DNA of 64,000 bases. Origin: Pseudomonadota bacterium (lineage in GTDB: Bacteria; Pseudomonadota; Alphaproteobacteria; Rhizobiales; Rhizobiaceae). Shown piece by piece: positions 33,677-42,302 of the stretch. The first letter of the stretch is position 1, and each line of letters starts with the position of its first letter. The notes below the pieces were generated by a model that saw only the letters and a program-made list of their open reading frames with translations, ran no database searches and was not told the DNA's origin. A program made the position numbers and the translations under genes. The DNA is taken from contig JAEWPB010000177.1 of NCBI GenBank assembly GCA_023399465.1, positions 11,720 through 75,719 of the forward strand. The letters run 5' to 3'.

Positions 33677-33826
33677 TTGTTCTCAGGGCGGGGTGAAACT
33701 CCCCACCGGCGGTATCGGGATTTTCTCCCGGAGCCCGCGAGCGCTTTTCGCAACCCTTGCGGAAAGGTCAGCAGATCCGGTGAGAGGCCGGAGCCGACGG
33801 TTAGAGTCCGGATGGAAGAGAGCAAG
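33677..33826 (+). promoter_or_regulatory. FMN riboswitch (RFN element)
   Basis: The sequence shows the conserved core of the FMN aptamer: TCTCAGGGCGGGGTGAAACT, then CCCCACCGGCGGT, AGCCCGCGAGCG, GGTCAGCAGATCCGGTGAGA, and the closing GCCGACGGTTAGAGTCCGG and GATGGAAGAGAG. A GC-rich hairpin at 33834-33851 (TCCGCCCC/GGGGCGGA) follows and may act as the expression platform. It lies 160 bases before ribH and should lower its expression when FMN is plentiful. Confidence 0.95.
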
Positions 33827-33987
33827 CTGGATTTCCGCCCCTCGGGGCGGATCGTCCATGCGTGTTCGCCCAAGGGATGCTTGGGCCGGCGTCATTCGCC
33901 TTGAATGACGTTTGGCCTGAAATTCAAACTTTGCCGCGCTCCTACCGGTTGGTCGGGCAAGGCAGGACCCTTGAAAGGCTAGAGACA

Positions 33988-34464
33988 ATGACCATCGCAT
34001 TCACTCCCGGCGCAAACCGCATCGCCATCATCCGCGCCCGCTGGCACGCCGACATCGTCGACCAGTGCGTCAATTCCTTCGTCGCCGAATGGGAAAAGCT
34101 CGGTGGCAAGGCATCCGATGTCGAGATCTTCGACGTTCCGGGCGCTCTTGAAATCCCGTTGCATGCGCAGACACTTGCCCGCACCGGCCGCTTCAGCGCC
34201 ATCGTCGGCTCCGCCTTCGTCGTCGACGGCGGCATCTATCGCCACGATTTCGTCGCCGGCACCGTCCTCGACGCGATGATGCGCGTCCAGCTCGATACCG
34301 GCGTCCCGGTGCTGTCGACGGTTCTGACGCCGCACAATTTCCAGGAATCGGAAGCCCACATCCGCTTCTTCATGGACCACTTCGTTCTGAAGGGACGCGA
34401 GGCCGCCAGCGCCTGCCAGCAGATCCTCGCCGAGCGCGCGAAGCTGGCGCTGCTTCCGGCCTGA
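33988..34464 (+). CDS. ribH: 6,7-dimethyl-8-ribityllumazine synthase, type II (RibH2)
   Basis: The 158-residue enzyme joins 5-amino-6-ribitylaminouracil with 3,4-dihydroxybutanone phosphate in riboflavin synthesis. FVVDGGIYRHDFVA, VPVLSTVLTPHNFQES and the near-terminal KGREAASACQQIL identify the type II (decameric, Brucella RibH2-like) enzyme, as does its placement alone behind an FMN riboswitch instead of inside a ribDE operon. The ATG at 33988 follows AAAGGCTAGAG. Other riboflavin genes are not in the window; rhizobia normally carry a second, type I copy in an operon. Convergent with the next gene. Confidence 0.95.
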   Translation: MTIAFTPGANRIAIIRARWHADIVDQCVNSFVAEWEKLGGKASDVEIFDVPGALEIPLHAQTLARTGRFSAIVGSAFVVDGGIYRHDFVAGTVLDAMMRVQLDTGVPVLSTVLTPHNFQESEAHIRFFMDHFVLKGREAASACQQILAERAKLALLPA

Positions 34465-34488
34465 CGCCCGGCAGTTATCGACCAATCG

Positions 34489-34511
34489 GGGTGGCCGCCG
34501 GCCGGCCGCCC
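34489..34511. terminator. Possible terminator between ribH and the GlxA-type regulator
   Basis: Stem GGGTGGCCG and CGGCCGCCC (one T-G wobble) with loop CCGGC, followed on the plus strand by TCTTCC. The T tract is weak, so a terminator role is only probable. It lies 25 bases after the ribH stop. Confidence 0.45.
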
Positions 34512-34521
34512 TCTTCCGCAG

Positions 34522-35493
34522 CTAGCCCTTGCCGCGCAACCGACGGCGGGTCTCGGACGCACTCTCGTGGAAATGTGCACGATAGCTGCGGGCAAAGGCC
34601 GAGGCCGAGTTGAAGCCGGTGGCCGCGGCGATATCCGCAAACGGCATCTTCGTTTCGATGACCTTGCGTCGTGCCGCGTTGAGCCGCAGCGCCAGATAGT
34701 GAACATGCGGCACAACGCCGATGCTTTCCTGGAAAAGATCCTGCAAGTGGCGGGCGCTGAGCCCCACCCGCCGCGCCAGCCGCGACAGCAGCATCGGCTG
34801 CTCGATGTTTTCTTCCATCAGCCGCGTCGCAAGCCCGACCCGCTGGTCGACCATGCGCATGCTTCCGGTCGAGGGCATTGCCGTCGCCTCCCGCCTTTCA
34901 CCCGCCTGCTCGTAAATGAACTGCCGCGAGACCTCGAGCGCCAGCGAATAGCCCTGCCGCCGGCGGACGATTTCCAGCATCAGGTCGACGGTCGGCAGCG
35001 AGCCGCCGGTGGTGATGCGCTTGCCATCTATGACGAAGCGCTCGCGGACCGCATTGACATGCGGATAAGCGCTGGCGAACTCGTCGAAATCCTCCCAGTG
35101 GGTGGTGGCGGTGAAATCGTCGAGCAGGCTCGTCTCGGCGAGAAGCCAGCTGCCTGATTCGATCCCCGCGACCGTGGTGCGATGGCGTGCCGTCTTCGAC
35201 AGTAGCATCTTCAGCGCGGATGTCGCATTGCGGCGCCAGTTGTGGCTCGACAGCACGAAGAGCGGTGCCGTGTCGCATTCCGGCCGGAACTCGCCATCGA
35301 CGGGAATCGGGATGCGGCTGTTGGTCTCGATCGCCTCGCCATCGGGACTGAAAATCCGCCATCGATAGAGGTCGCGGCCGACTATCCGGTTTACGACACG
35401 CAAGGGTTCGATCACCGAGGCAACGAGGATGAGATTGGTATCGGGCAGGACCAGAATGTCGATGTCGAGGGTTTCGGAGGGCGAATTGAACAT
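34522..35493 (-). CDS. GlxA-family AraC-type regulator (CdhR-like)
   Basis: A regulator of 323 residues from the ATG at 35493, with a DJ-1/PfpI-like N-terminal domain (about 10-170: DIDILVLPDTNLILVASVIEPLRVVN) and two C-terminal AraC helix-turn-helix units (about 220-320: PMLLSRLARRVGLSARHLQDLF and MPFADIAAATGFNSASAFARSYRAHF). Such GATase1-AraC proteins include the carnitine regulator CdhR of Pseudomonas, and here the gene is divergent from a carnitine operon, so the same role is likely. No clear ribosome site is visible before 35493; earlier in-frame ATG codons at 35553 and 35571 are alternatives. Confidence 0.83.
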   Translation of the reverse strand: MFNSPSETLDIDILVLPDTNLILVASVIEPLRVVNRIVGRDLYRWRIFSPDGEAIETNSRIPIPVDGEFRPECDTAPLFVLSSHNWRRNATSALKMLLSKTARHRTTVAGIESGSWLLAETSLLDDFTATTHWEDFDEFASAYPHVNAVRERFVIDGKRITTGGSLPTVDLMLEIVRRRQGYSLALEVSRQFIYEQAGERREATAMPSTGSMRMVDQRVGLATRLMEENIEQPMLLSRLARRVGLSARHLQDLFQESIGVVPHVHYLALRLNAARRKVIETKMPFADIAAATGFNSASAFARSYRAHFHESASETRRRLRGKG

Positions 35494-35604
35494 ATGTGCA
35501 CCATGGAGGAAAGTTCCGGCAATGTATAGAATTTCACCATAACTGCAAAGCATGAAGGCGATTAATCGCACGTAATGGCTCTCAAACGACTGGGAGATAA
35601 TACC

Positions 35605-36507
35605 GTGCCACTATCCATGAACCGTGACGTCTTCATCACCTGTGCCGTAACCGGATCGGGCGACACCGCCAACAAATCCCCGCACGTCCCGCGCTCGCCA
35701 AAGGAGATCGCCGAGTCCGCGATCGACGCAGCCAAGGCCGGTGCGGCCGTGGTTCACTGCCACGTCCGCGACCCGGAAACCGGTGCCGCCAGCCGCCGCA
35801 ACGACCTCTACAAGGAAGTCACCGACCGTATCCGCTCGGCCAATGTCGACGTGGTGCTGAACCTGACCGCCGGCATGGGCGGCGACATGATTTTCGGCAA
35901 CGTCGAACAGCCGCTGCCGCTGAACCCTGCTGGCACCGACATGGCCGGCGCCACCGAACGCGTCAGCCACGTGGCCGAGTGCCTGCCGGAAATCTGCACG
36001 CTCGACTGCGGCACGATGAATTTCTCGCTCGGCGACTACGTGATGACCAACACCCCGTCGATGCTGCGCGCCATGGGCAAGATGATGACCGATCTCGGCG
36101 TGCGCCCGGAGATCGAGGCATTCGACACTGGCCATCTCTGGTTCGCCAAGCAGCTCGTCGAGGAAGGCGTGATCGAGGATCCGGTTCTCGTGCAGCTGTG
36201 CATGGGCATCCCGTGGGGCGCGCCCGACGACCTGAACACGTTCATGGCAATGGTCAACAACATCCCGTCGAACTGGACCTTCTCGGCCTTCTCCATCGGC
36301 CGCAATGCGCTCGCCTATCCGGCAGCGGCCGTGCTTGCCGGCGGCAATGTCCGCGTCGGCCTTGAAGACAACCTCTATCTCTCCAAGGGCGTTCTGGCGA
36401 CCAATGCGCAACTCGTCGAAAAGGCGGTCGGCGTTGTCGAGGGCATGGGCGCACGGATCATCGGTCCGGCCGAAGTCCGTGAAAAGCTGAAACTGACGAA
36501 GCGCTGA
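35605..36507 (+). CDS. 3-dehydrocarnitine cleavage enzyme (BKACE/DUF849 family)
   Basis: A member of the beta-keto acid cleavage family, about 300 residues. With 3-dehydrocarnitine and acetyl-CoA it should give betainyl-CoA and acetoacetate. The zinc ligands of the family are visible as HxH in VVHCHVRDP and the later LDCGTMNFS and FDTGHLWFAKQL segments. The GTG at 35605 follows GGGAGA by seven bases and the protein then starts MPLSMNRDVFITC; the ATG at 35617 is the alternative, and the frame is open to 35575. It is the first gene of the operon, and the fused carnitine dehydrogenase follows nine bases later. Confidence 0.9.
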   Translation: MPLSMNRDVFITCAVTGSGDTANKSPHVPRSPKEIAESAIDAAKAGAAVVHCHVRDPETGAASRRNDLYKEVTDRIRSANVDVVLNLTAGMGGDMIFGNVEQPLPLNPAGTDMAGATERVSHVAECLPEICTLDCGTMNFSLGDYVMTNTPSMLRAMGKMMTDLGVRPEIEAFDTGHLWFAKQLVEEGVIEDPVLVQLCMGIPWGAPDDLNTFMAMVNNIPSNWTFSAFSIGRNALAYPAAAVLAGGNVRVGLEDNLYLSKGVLATNAQLVEKAVGVVEGMGARIIGPAEVREKLKLTKR

Positions 36508-36516
36508 GGTCGGGAT

Positions 36517-38010
36517 ATGAGCACTATCAAACAGGCCGCCTGCATCGGCGGCGGCGTCATCGGCGGCGCCTGGGCGGCCCGCTTCATCCTCGCCGGCATC
36601 GACGTAAAGATGTTCGATCCGCACCCGGAAGCCGAACGCATCGTCGGCGAAGTCATGGCCAATGCCGAGCGTGCCTATGCCATGTTGACCATGGCGCCGC
36701 TGCCGCCGAAGGGCAAGCTCACCTTCGTCAAGAGCGTTGAGGAAGCCGTGCAAGGCGCTGACTGGATTCAGGAAAGCGTACCCGAACGGGTCGACCTGAA
36801 GCGCGGCGTCATCACCCAAATCGATGCCGCGGCCGATCCGAAAGCGCTGATCGGTTCGTCGACCTCGGGCATCCTTCCGACCGACCTGCAGCGCGACATG
36901 AAGCATCCCGAGCGGATGTTCGTCGCCCATCCCTACAACCCGGTCTACCTGCTGCCTCTCGCCGAACTCGTCGGCGGCCAGAAGACCGCACCGGAAACGC
37001 TGGAAGCCGCCAAGGCCAAGCTGGCGACGATCGGCATGAAGGGCGTCATTCTGAAGAAGGAGATCGAGGCCTTCGTCGGCGACCGTCTGCTCGAAGCCGT
37101 CTGGCGCGAGGGCCTGTGGCTGATCAAGGACGACATCTGCGACACCGAGACGCTCGATGACGTGATCCGCTATTCCTTCGGCATGCGCTGGGCACAGATG
37201 GGCATGTTCGAGACCTACCGCATCGCCGGCGGCGAAGCCGGAATGCGCCACTTCATCGCCCAGTTCGGTCCCTGCCTGTCCTGGCCGTGGACCAAGCTCA
37301 TGGACGTCGTCGACCTCACCGACGAACTGGTCGACAAGATCGCCGACCAGTCGGACGCGCAGTCGGGCGCCCGCGGCATCCGCGAACTGGAGCGCATCCG
37401 CGACCAGAATCTCGTCGGCATCATGCATGCGCTGAAGGCCGGCGACGACGGCCGTGGCTGGGGTTCGGGCAAGCTGCTGGCGGAATTCGAGGACTACCTC
37501 TGGGCCAATGCCAAGAAGGTCGAAACCGACACCAGCGCCGCGCAACCGATCCGCATCATCGACACCAAGGTCAGCGCCGCCTGGGTCGACTACAACGGCC
37601 ACATGACCGAGCATCGCTACCTGCAGGTCTTCGGCGACACCTCCGACGGCATCCTGCGCCTGATCGGCGTCGATCTCGAATATGTCCGCGATGGCCACAG
37701 CTACTACACTGTGGAAACGCATATCCGCAACCTTGGCGAAGCCAAGCTCGGTGACGCACTCTACTCGACCTGCCAGATCCTGTCGTCGGACGAAAAGCGC
37801 CTGCACATCTTCTCGACCATCTACAACAAGGAGACCAACGAGGCGGTCGCCACGGCCGAGCAGATGATGCTGCACGTCGATTCCAAGGCCGGCAAGGCCG
37901 TGCCTGCACCGGCACATGTCCTCGGCAAGCTCAAGGCGATAACAGAAGCCCATGCCGGCCTGCCGGTGCCGGAAGGCACCGGGCGCCATGTCGGGCAGAA
38001 GCGGAGCTGA
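36517..38010 (+). CDS. lcdH: L-carnitine dehydrogenase fused to betainyl-CoA thioesterase
   Basis: A 497-residue two-domain enzyme. Residues 1 to about 320 form a 3-hydroxyacyl-CoA-dehydrogenase-like carnitine dehydrogenase (Rossmann motif GGGVIGGAWAAR at 11-22) that oxidises L-carnitine to 3-dehydrocarnitine. After about residue 345 comes a hotdog thioesterase domain (VDYNGHMTEHRYLQVFGD) that should release glycine betaine from betainyl-CoA. The fusion is known from rhizobia and related bacteria; in Pseudomonas the two are separate genes. With the cleavage enzyme before it, this gene completes carnitine to glycine betaine. Cofactor and size fit the family. Confidence 0.92.
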   Translation: MSTIKQAACIGGGVIGGAWAARFILAGIDVKMFDPHPEAERIVGEVMANAERAYAMLTMAPLPPKGKLTFVKSVEEAVQGADWIQESVPERVDLKRGVITQIDAAADPKALIGSSTSGILPTDLQRDMKHPERMFVAHPYNPVYLLPLAELVGGQKTAPETLEAAKAKLATIGMKGVILKKEIEAFVGDRLLEAVWREGLWLIKDDICDTETLDDVIRYSFGMRWAQMGMFETYRIAGGEAGMRHFIAQFGPCLSWPWTKLMDVVDLTDELVDKIADQSDAQSGARGIRELERIRDQNLVGIMHALKAGDDGRGWGSGKLLAEFEDYLWANAKKVETDTSAAQPIRIIDTKVSAAWVDYNGHMTEHRYLQVFGDTSDGILRLIGVDLEYVRDGHSYYTVETHIRNLGEAKLGDALYSTCQILSSDEKRLHIFSTIYNKETNEAVATAEQMMLHVDSKAGKAVPAPAHVLGKLKAITEAHAGLPVPEGTGRHVGQKRS

Positions 38011-38158
38011 TGCTTGGCAAGCCTTGCGCCCCCCGGGGAGACGGGTGGCGCAAGCGTGAGTTCGACAGTCCTCTTCCCGTTCGCGGGAGGAGGTTTAGGG
38101 TGGCCGGCGGCATGACCGCGGCCTTGCCCGGACAAGAGAATTTCGAGGGAGAACAATT

Positions 38159-39319
38159 ATGAATTTCGGGCTCACCGAAGAGCAGGAAATGATCGTCAAC
38201 ACCGTGCGGGGCTTCGTCGAAACCGAAATCCACCCGCTCGAGGACGAAGTGGAGAGACTGGGTTACGTGCCGCCCGAAATGGGCCAGGACATCGCCCGCA
38301 AGGTCAAGGATCTCGGCTTCTTCGGCTGCAACATGCCGGAAGAGGTTGGCGGCGCCGGTCTCGACCACCTCACCTTCACGCTGGTCGAGCGTGAACTCGG
38401 CCGTGGCTCCATGGCCCTCACCGTGTTCTTCGGACGGCCCTCCGGCATCCTGATGGGCTGCAACGCCGAACAGCGCGAACGTTACCTGATCCCCGCCACC
38501 AAGGGCGAGAAGTTCGATGCGCTGGCGATGACCGAGCCGGGCGCCGGTTCCGACGTGCGCGGCATGAAGTGCTTCGCCAAGCAGGACGGCTCCGACTGGA
38601 TCGTCAACGGCACCAAGCACTTCATCAGCCATGCCAACATCGCCGACTTCGTGATCGTCTTCATCGCCACCGGCGAGGAGCAGACGCCGAAGGGACCGAA
38701 GAAGCTGATCACCTGCTTCCTCGTCGACCGCGGCACGCCGGGCTTCGAGATCCGCGAGGGCTACAACTCGGTTTCCCACCGCGGCTACAAGAACTGCATC
38801 CTCAACTTCGACGATTGCCGCCTTTCTTCGGCGCAGATCCTCGGCGAGGTGCACAAGGGCTTCGATCTCGCCAATGACTGGCTCTACGGCACCCGCCTGA
38901 CGGTTGCGGCCAACTGCGTCGGCCGCGCCCGCCGCGTCTTCGACATGTGCGTGCCCTATGCCGCGGAGCGCAAGCAGTTCGGCAAGCCGATCGGCGCCAA
39001 CCAGGGCGTCTCCTTCAAGCTTGCCGACATGATTACCGAGATCGACGCAGCCGACTGGCTGACCCTCGCCGGCGCATGGCGGCTCGACCAGGGCCTGCCC
39101 GCCAACCGCGAGATCGCCTCTGCCAAGCTCTACGCCTCGGAAATGCTCGGTCGCGTCACCGACGAGGCGATCCAGATCTTCGGCGGCATGGGACTGATGG
39201 ACGACCTGCCGATTGCCCGCTTCTGGCGCGACGCCCGCGTCGAGCGCATCTGGGACGGCACCTCGGAAATCCAGCGTCACATCATCAGCCGCGACCTTCT
39301 GCGGCCGTTCGGAGCCTGA
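38159..39319 (+). CDS. Acyl-CoA dehydrogenase (CaiA/BcoC-like)
   Basis: A 386-residue flavoprotein. The family marks are AMTEPGAGSDVRGM for FAD binding, the GGMGLMDDLPIARFWRDARVERIWDGTSEIQRHIISRDLL C-terminal segment in parts, and a central domain with FDDCRLSS. GAGGGAG precedes the ATG at 38159. In the carnitine context the likely substrate is gamma-butyrobetainyl-CoA (oxidised to crotonobetainyl-CoA) or the reverse; the sequence alone cannot tell a trimethylammonium-acyl substrate from a common fatty acyl-CoA. A 148-base spacer with a CTTGCGCC/GGCGCAAG stem separates it from the carnitine dehydrogenase gene. The CoA ligase gene begins five bases after its stop. Confidence 0.87.
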   Translation: MNFGLTEEQEMIVNTVRGFVETEIHPLEDEVERLGYVPPEMGQDIARKVKDLGFFGCNMPEEVGGAGLDHLTFTLVERELGRGSMALTVFFGRPSGILMGCNAEQRERYLIPATKGEKFDALAMTEPGAGSDVRGMKCFAKQDGSDWIVNGTKHFISHANIADFVIVFIATGEEQTPKGPKKLITCFLVDRGTPGFEIREGYNSVSHRGYKNCILNFDDCRLSSAQILGEVHKGFDLANDWLYGTRLTVAANCVGRARRVFDMCVPYAAERKQFGKPIGANQGVSFKLADMITEIDAADWLTLAGAWRLDQGLPANREIASAKLYASEMLGRVTDEAIQIFGGMGLMDDLPIARFWRDARVERIWDGTSEIQRHIISRDLLRPFGA

Positions 39320-39324
39320 CGCAC

Positions 39325-41379
39325 ATGGCAGGTTCCCTCGACCGGGTCCTCAGACCCAAGAGCATCGCCGTATTCGGCGGCAAGGAAGCAAGGCGCGTCA
39401 TCGAGCAATGCGACAAGATGGGCTACCAGGGTCATATCTGGCCGGTCCATCCGAAGCTCGACGAGATCCATGGCCGCAAGTGCTATCGCTCCGTCGCCGA
39501 CCTTCCGGCAGCGCCCGACGCCTCCTTCGTCGGCGTCAACCGCCAGCTCACCATCGAAATCATCTGTGATCTCGCCGCCCGCGGCTCGGGCGGCGCGGTC
39601 TGCTATGCCTCCGGCTTCCGCGAAGCCGTCAGCGAACTGGCGGATGGCGAAGAACTGCAACAGGCGCTGGTCGCGGCCGCCGGCGACATGCCGATAATCG
39701 GCCCGAACTGCTACGGCCTCATCAATCTGCTCGACGGTGCACTCCTCTGGCCCGACCAGCACGGCATGGTCCGGGTCGAGAGGGGCGTAGCGGTCCTGAC
39801 CCAGTCGTCCAACATCGCCTGCAACATCTCGATGCAGACGCGCGGGCTGCCGCTCGCCTACATCATGACCGCCGGCAACCAGGCCCAGACCGGACTTTCC
39901 GATCTCGCCTGCGCCGTGCTGGAGGATCCGCGCGTTACCGCTGTCGGCATGCACATCGAAGGCTTCGACAGCATTGCCGCCCTCGAGCGCCTCGCCTCAC
40001 GCGCCCGCGAACTGAAGAAACCGGTCATCGCGCTAAAGGTCGGCAAGTCGGAAGCCGCCCAACAGGCGACGGTTTCGCATACCGCCTCGCTCGCCGGCAA
40101 CGATGCCGTCTCGTCGGCCCTGCTCGAGCGGCTCGGCATCGGCCGCGTCGACACGCTGCCGGAACTCATCGAAACGCTGAAGCTCCTGCATCTCAACGGC
40201 CCGCTCGAAAGCTACGACATTTCGTCGATGAGCTGTTCGGGCGGCGAGGCCTCGCTGATGGCGGATGCCGGCGTCAAGCGGAAGATCGTCTACCGCGCGC
40301 TGAAGGACGAACAGCGCCAGCCCCTGCGCGAAAGCCTCGGCGAGATGGTGACGATCGCCAATCCGCTCGACTACCACACCTTCGTCTGGGGCAACCTTGA
40401 AAAGCAGACCGCCGCCTTCACCGCAATGATGAAGGGCGGCTACGCGCTGAACCTGATCGTCCTCGACTTCCCGCGGCAGGACCGCTGCGATGCCGCCGAC
40501 TGGGTGACCACCTGCGAAGCGGTCATTGCCTCGGCAAAGGCGACCGGCGCGCTTGCCGGCATTGTCGCGAGCCTTGGCGAAAACATGCCCGAGGACATCG
40601 CGCTGATGCTGATGCGCAACGGCGTGGTGCCTTTCTCCGGTATCGAGGAAACCCTTGCTGCCGCCGAGATCGCGGCCGGCATCGGCCAGGCATGGGCGCG
40701 GCCTGCAGCCGCGCCCCTCGCCTCCGCGGCATTTGCCGATGGCGACAGCATCACGCTGACGGAAGCCGAGGCTAAGGCCGAACTCGTGGCCTTCGGCCTG
40801 ACGGTCCCCGAAAGCCGCGTCTGCGCTACCGCGGCGGATGCCGCCGCAGCAGCCGAAGCGATCGGCTACCCGGTGGTTCTCAAGGGTCTCGGCATCGCCC
40901 ACAAGACCGAGGCAGGAGCAGTCAAGCTCAACCTCGCCTCCAGCGAAGCCGTGCTGGAGGCTGCGACCGGCATGGCGTCGGTCGCCTCCGGTTTCCTTGT
41001 CGAGAAGATGGTAGCCAAGCCGGTCGCCGAACTGATCGTCGGCGCCATGCGCGATCCGGTAGCCGGTCCGGTCCTCACGATCGGCGCAGGCGGGATTCTC
41101 GTGGAATTGCTCGAGGATTCGGCAATCCTCACCCTCCCGACGACGCGCGAGGCAATTTCCGCCGCGATTGACGGCCTGAAGATCAAGAAATTGCTCGATG
41201 GCTATCGCGGCGCACCGAACGGCGACATCGAGGCGCTCATAACAACCGTCGCAGCAGCGGCCGATTATGTCGTTTCAAACGCTTCAATTGTCGAAGAACT
41301 TGACATTAATCCTGTGATGGTCCTGCCACACGGCCAAGGTGCCGTGGCCGCAGATGCCCTCATCAGGCGAAGGAGGTAG
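39325..41379 (+). CDS. ADP-forming acyl-CoA synthetase (acetate-CoA ligase family)
   Basis: A 684-residue NDP-forming CoA ligase with fused alpha and beta parts. The N-terminal CoA-binding domain starts MAGSLDRVLRPKSIAVFGG; succinyl-CoA-synthetase-like flavodoxin domains follow, with the phospho-His region near ATVSHTASLAGND; the C-terminal ATP-grasp domain has YPVVLKGLGIAHKTEAGAVKLNL and ends in VEELDINPVMVLPHG. It differs wholly from the AMP-forming CaiC, so CoA activation of the betaine here would use a non-orthologous enzyme. The next gene begins five bases on, after AGGAGG. Confidence 0.88.
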   Translation: MAGSLDRVLRPKSIAVFGGKEARRVIEQCDKMGYQGHIWPVHPKLDEIHGRKCYRSVADLPAAPDASFVGVNRQLTIEIICDLAARGSGGAVCYASGFREAVSELADGEELQQALVAAAGDMPIIGPNCYGLINLLDGALLWPDQHGMVRVERGVAVLTQSSNIACNISMQTRGLPLAYIMTAGNQAQTGLSDLACAVLEDPRVTAVGMHIEGFDSIAALERLASRARELKKPVIALKVGKSEAAQQATVSHTASLAGNDAVSSALLERLGIGRVDTLPELIETLKLLHLNGPLESYDISSMSCSGGEASLMADAGVKRKIVYRALKDEQRQPLRESLGEMVTIANPLDYHTFVWGNLEKQTAAFTAMMKGGYALNLIVLDFPRQDRCDAADWVTTCEAVIASAKATGALAGIVASLGENMPEDIALMLMRNGVVPFSGIEETLAAAEIAAGIGQAWARPAAAPLASAAFADGDSITLTEAEAKAELVAFGLTVPESRVCATAADAAAAAEAIGYPVVLKGLGIAHKTEAGAVKLNLASSEAVLEAATGMASVASGFLVEKMVAKPVAELIVGAMRDPVAGPVLTIGAGGILVELLEDSAILTLPTTREAISAAIDGLKIKKLLDGYRGAPNGDIEALITTVAAAADYVVSNASIVEELDINPVMVLPHGQGAVAADALIRRRR

Positions 41380-41383
41380 CAGC

Positions 41384-42166
41384 ATGGACAGCCCCATTCG
41401 CACGAAACGCGTCGGCGGCATTCTCAAAGTCACGATCGATCGCCCCAAGGCGAATGCGATCGATCTCGTCACCAGCCGGCAGATGGGAGAGATCTTCCGC
41501 GACTTCCGTGACGATCCCGAACTGCGCGTCGCCATTGTCACCGGCGGTGGCGAGAAGTTCTTCTGCGCCGGCTGGGATCTCAAGGCGGCGGCTGCCGGCG
41601 ACGCGGTCGACGGCGATTACGGTATCGGCGGCTTCGGCGGCATGCAGGAACTGCGCGACCTGAACAAGCCGATCATCGCCGCGATCAACGGCATCTGCTG
41701 CGGCGGCGGCTTCGAAATCGCCCTGTCGACCGACCTCATCCTGGCGGCCGAACACGCGACCTTCGCGCTTCCCGAAATCCGCTCCGGCACGGTCGCCGAT
41801 GCGGCTTCGATCAAGCTGCCGAAGCGCATCCCCTACCATGTCGCCATGGACATGCTTTTGACCGGCCGCTGGCTCGATGCCGAGGAAGGACACCGCTGGG
41901 GGTTCGTCAACGAGATCCTGCCGGCCGACAAGCTTCTGGAGCGCGCCTGGGAACTGGCACGCCTTCTGGAAAGCGGCCCGCCGCTCGTCTACGCTGCGAT
42001 CAAGGAAATCGTGCGCGACGCAGAGGGTATGGACTTCCCGACCGCAATGAACAAAATCACCAAGAGACAATTCAGAACGGTCGACATACTTTATTCGAGC
42101 GAAGATCAACTGGAAGGGGCGCGGGCTTTCGCCGAGAAACGCGAACCCGTCTGGAAAGGAAAGTAA
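41384..42166 (+). CDS. caiD: Enoyl-CoA hydratase, carnitinyl-CoA dehydratase-like (CaiD)
   Basis: A 260-residue crotonase-fold protein that should add or remove water between crotonobetainyl-CoA and carnitinyl-CoA. Oxyanion-hole segments FFCAGWDLKAAAAGD and INGICCGGGFEIAL and the later PEIRSGTVADAASIKLPKRIPYH match the CaiD branch. AGGAGG lies eight bases before the ATG, which starts five bases after the CoA ligase stop. With the ligase and acyl-CoA dehydrogenase it would run gamma-butyrobetaine or crotonobetaine into carnitine. A stem-loop at 42181-42202 separates it from the transporter genes. Confidence 0.85.
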   Translation: MDSPIRTKRVGGILKVTIDRPKANAIDLVTSRQMGEIFRDFRDDPELRVAIVTGGGEKFFCAGWDLKAAAAGDAVDGDYGIGGFGGMQELRDLNKPIIAAINGICCGGGFEIALSTDLILAAEHATFALPEIRSGTVADAASIKLPKRIPYHVAMDMLLTGRWLDAEEGHRWGFVNEILPADKLLERAWELARLLESGPPLVYAAIKEIVRDAEGMDFPTAMNKITKRQFRTVDILYSSEDQLEGARAFAEKREPVWKGK

Positions 42167-42180
42167 GAATTTCGGATATT

Positions 42181-42202
42181 TGTCGCCGGGTTACCGGCGA
42201 CA
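42181..42202 (+). other. Stem-loop between the carnitine genes and the dipeptide-type ABC operon
   Basis: Perfect 9-base stem TGTCGCCGG and CCGGCGACA with tetraloop GTTA, 15 bases after the caiD stop. No T run follows, so it may end or process the mRNA or mark partial read-through into the transporter genes. Confidence 0.5.
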
Positions 42203-42302
42203 CTCAATGAAAGTCTGCCATGCGTAGAGGAAAGCGTACTGGCGGGCTCGCATGCCCATACTGAAAATAAACAACGACTCACAATGTGGAGGTAGTAGGG
42301 GA

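Noticed and set aside
35611..37989. 792-codon minus-strand frame
   Set aside because: It is the antisense shadow of the carnitine operon and has no motif.
38023..38054. CTTGCGCC/GGCGCAAG stem before the acyl-CoA dehydrogenase gene
   Set aside because: Noted as a possible terminator, but no T run follows and the operon logic continues; kept only as a mention in the gene entry.
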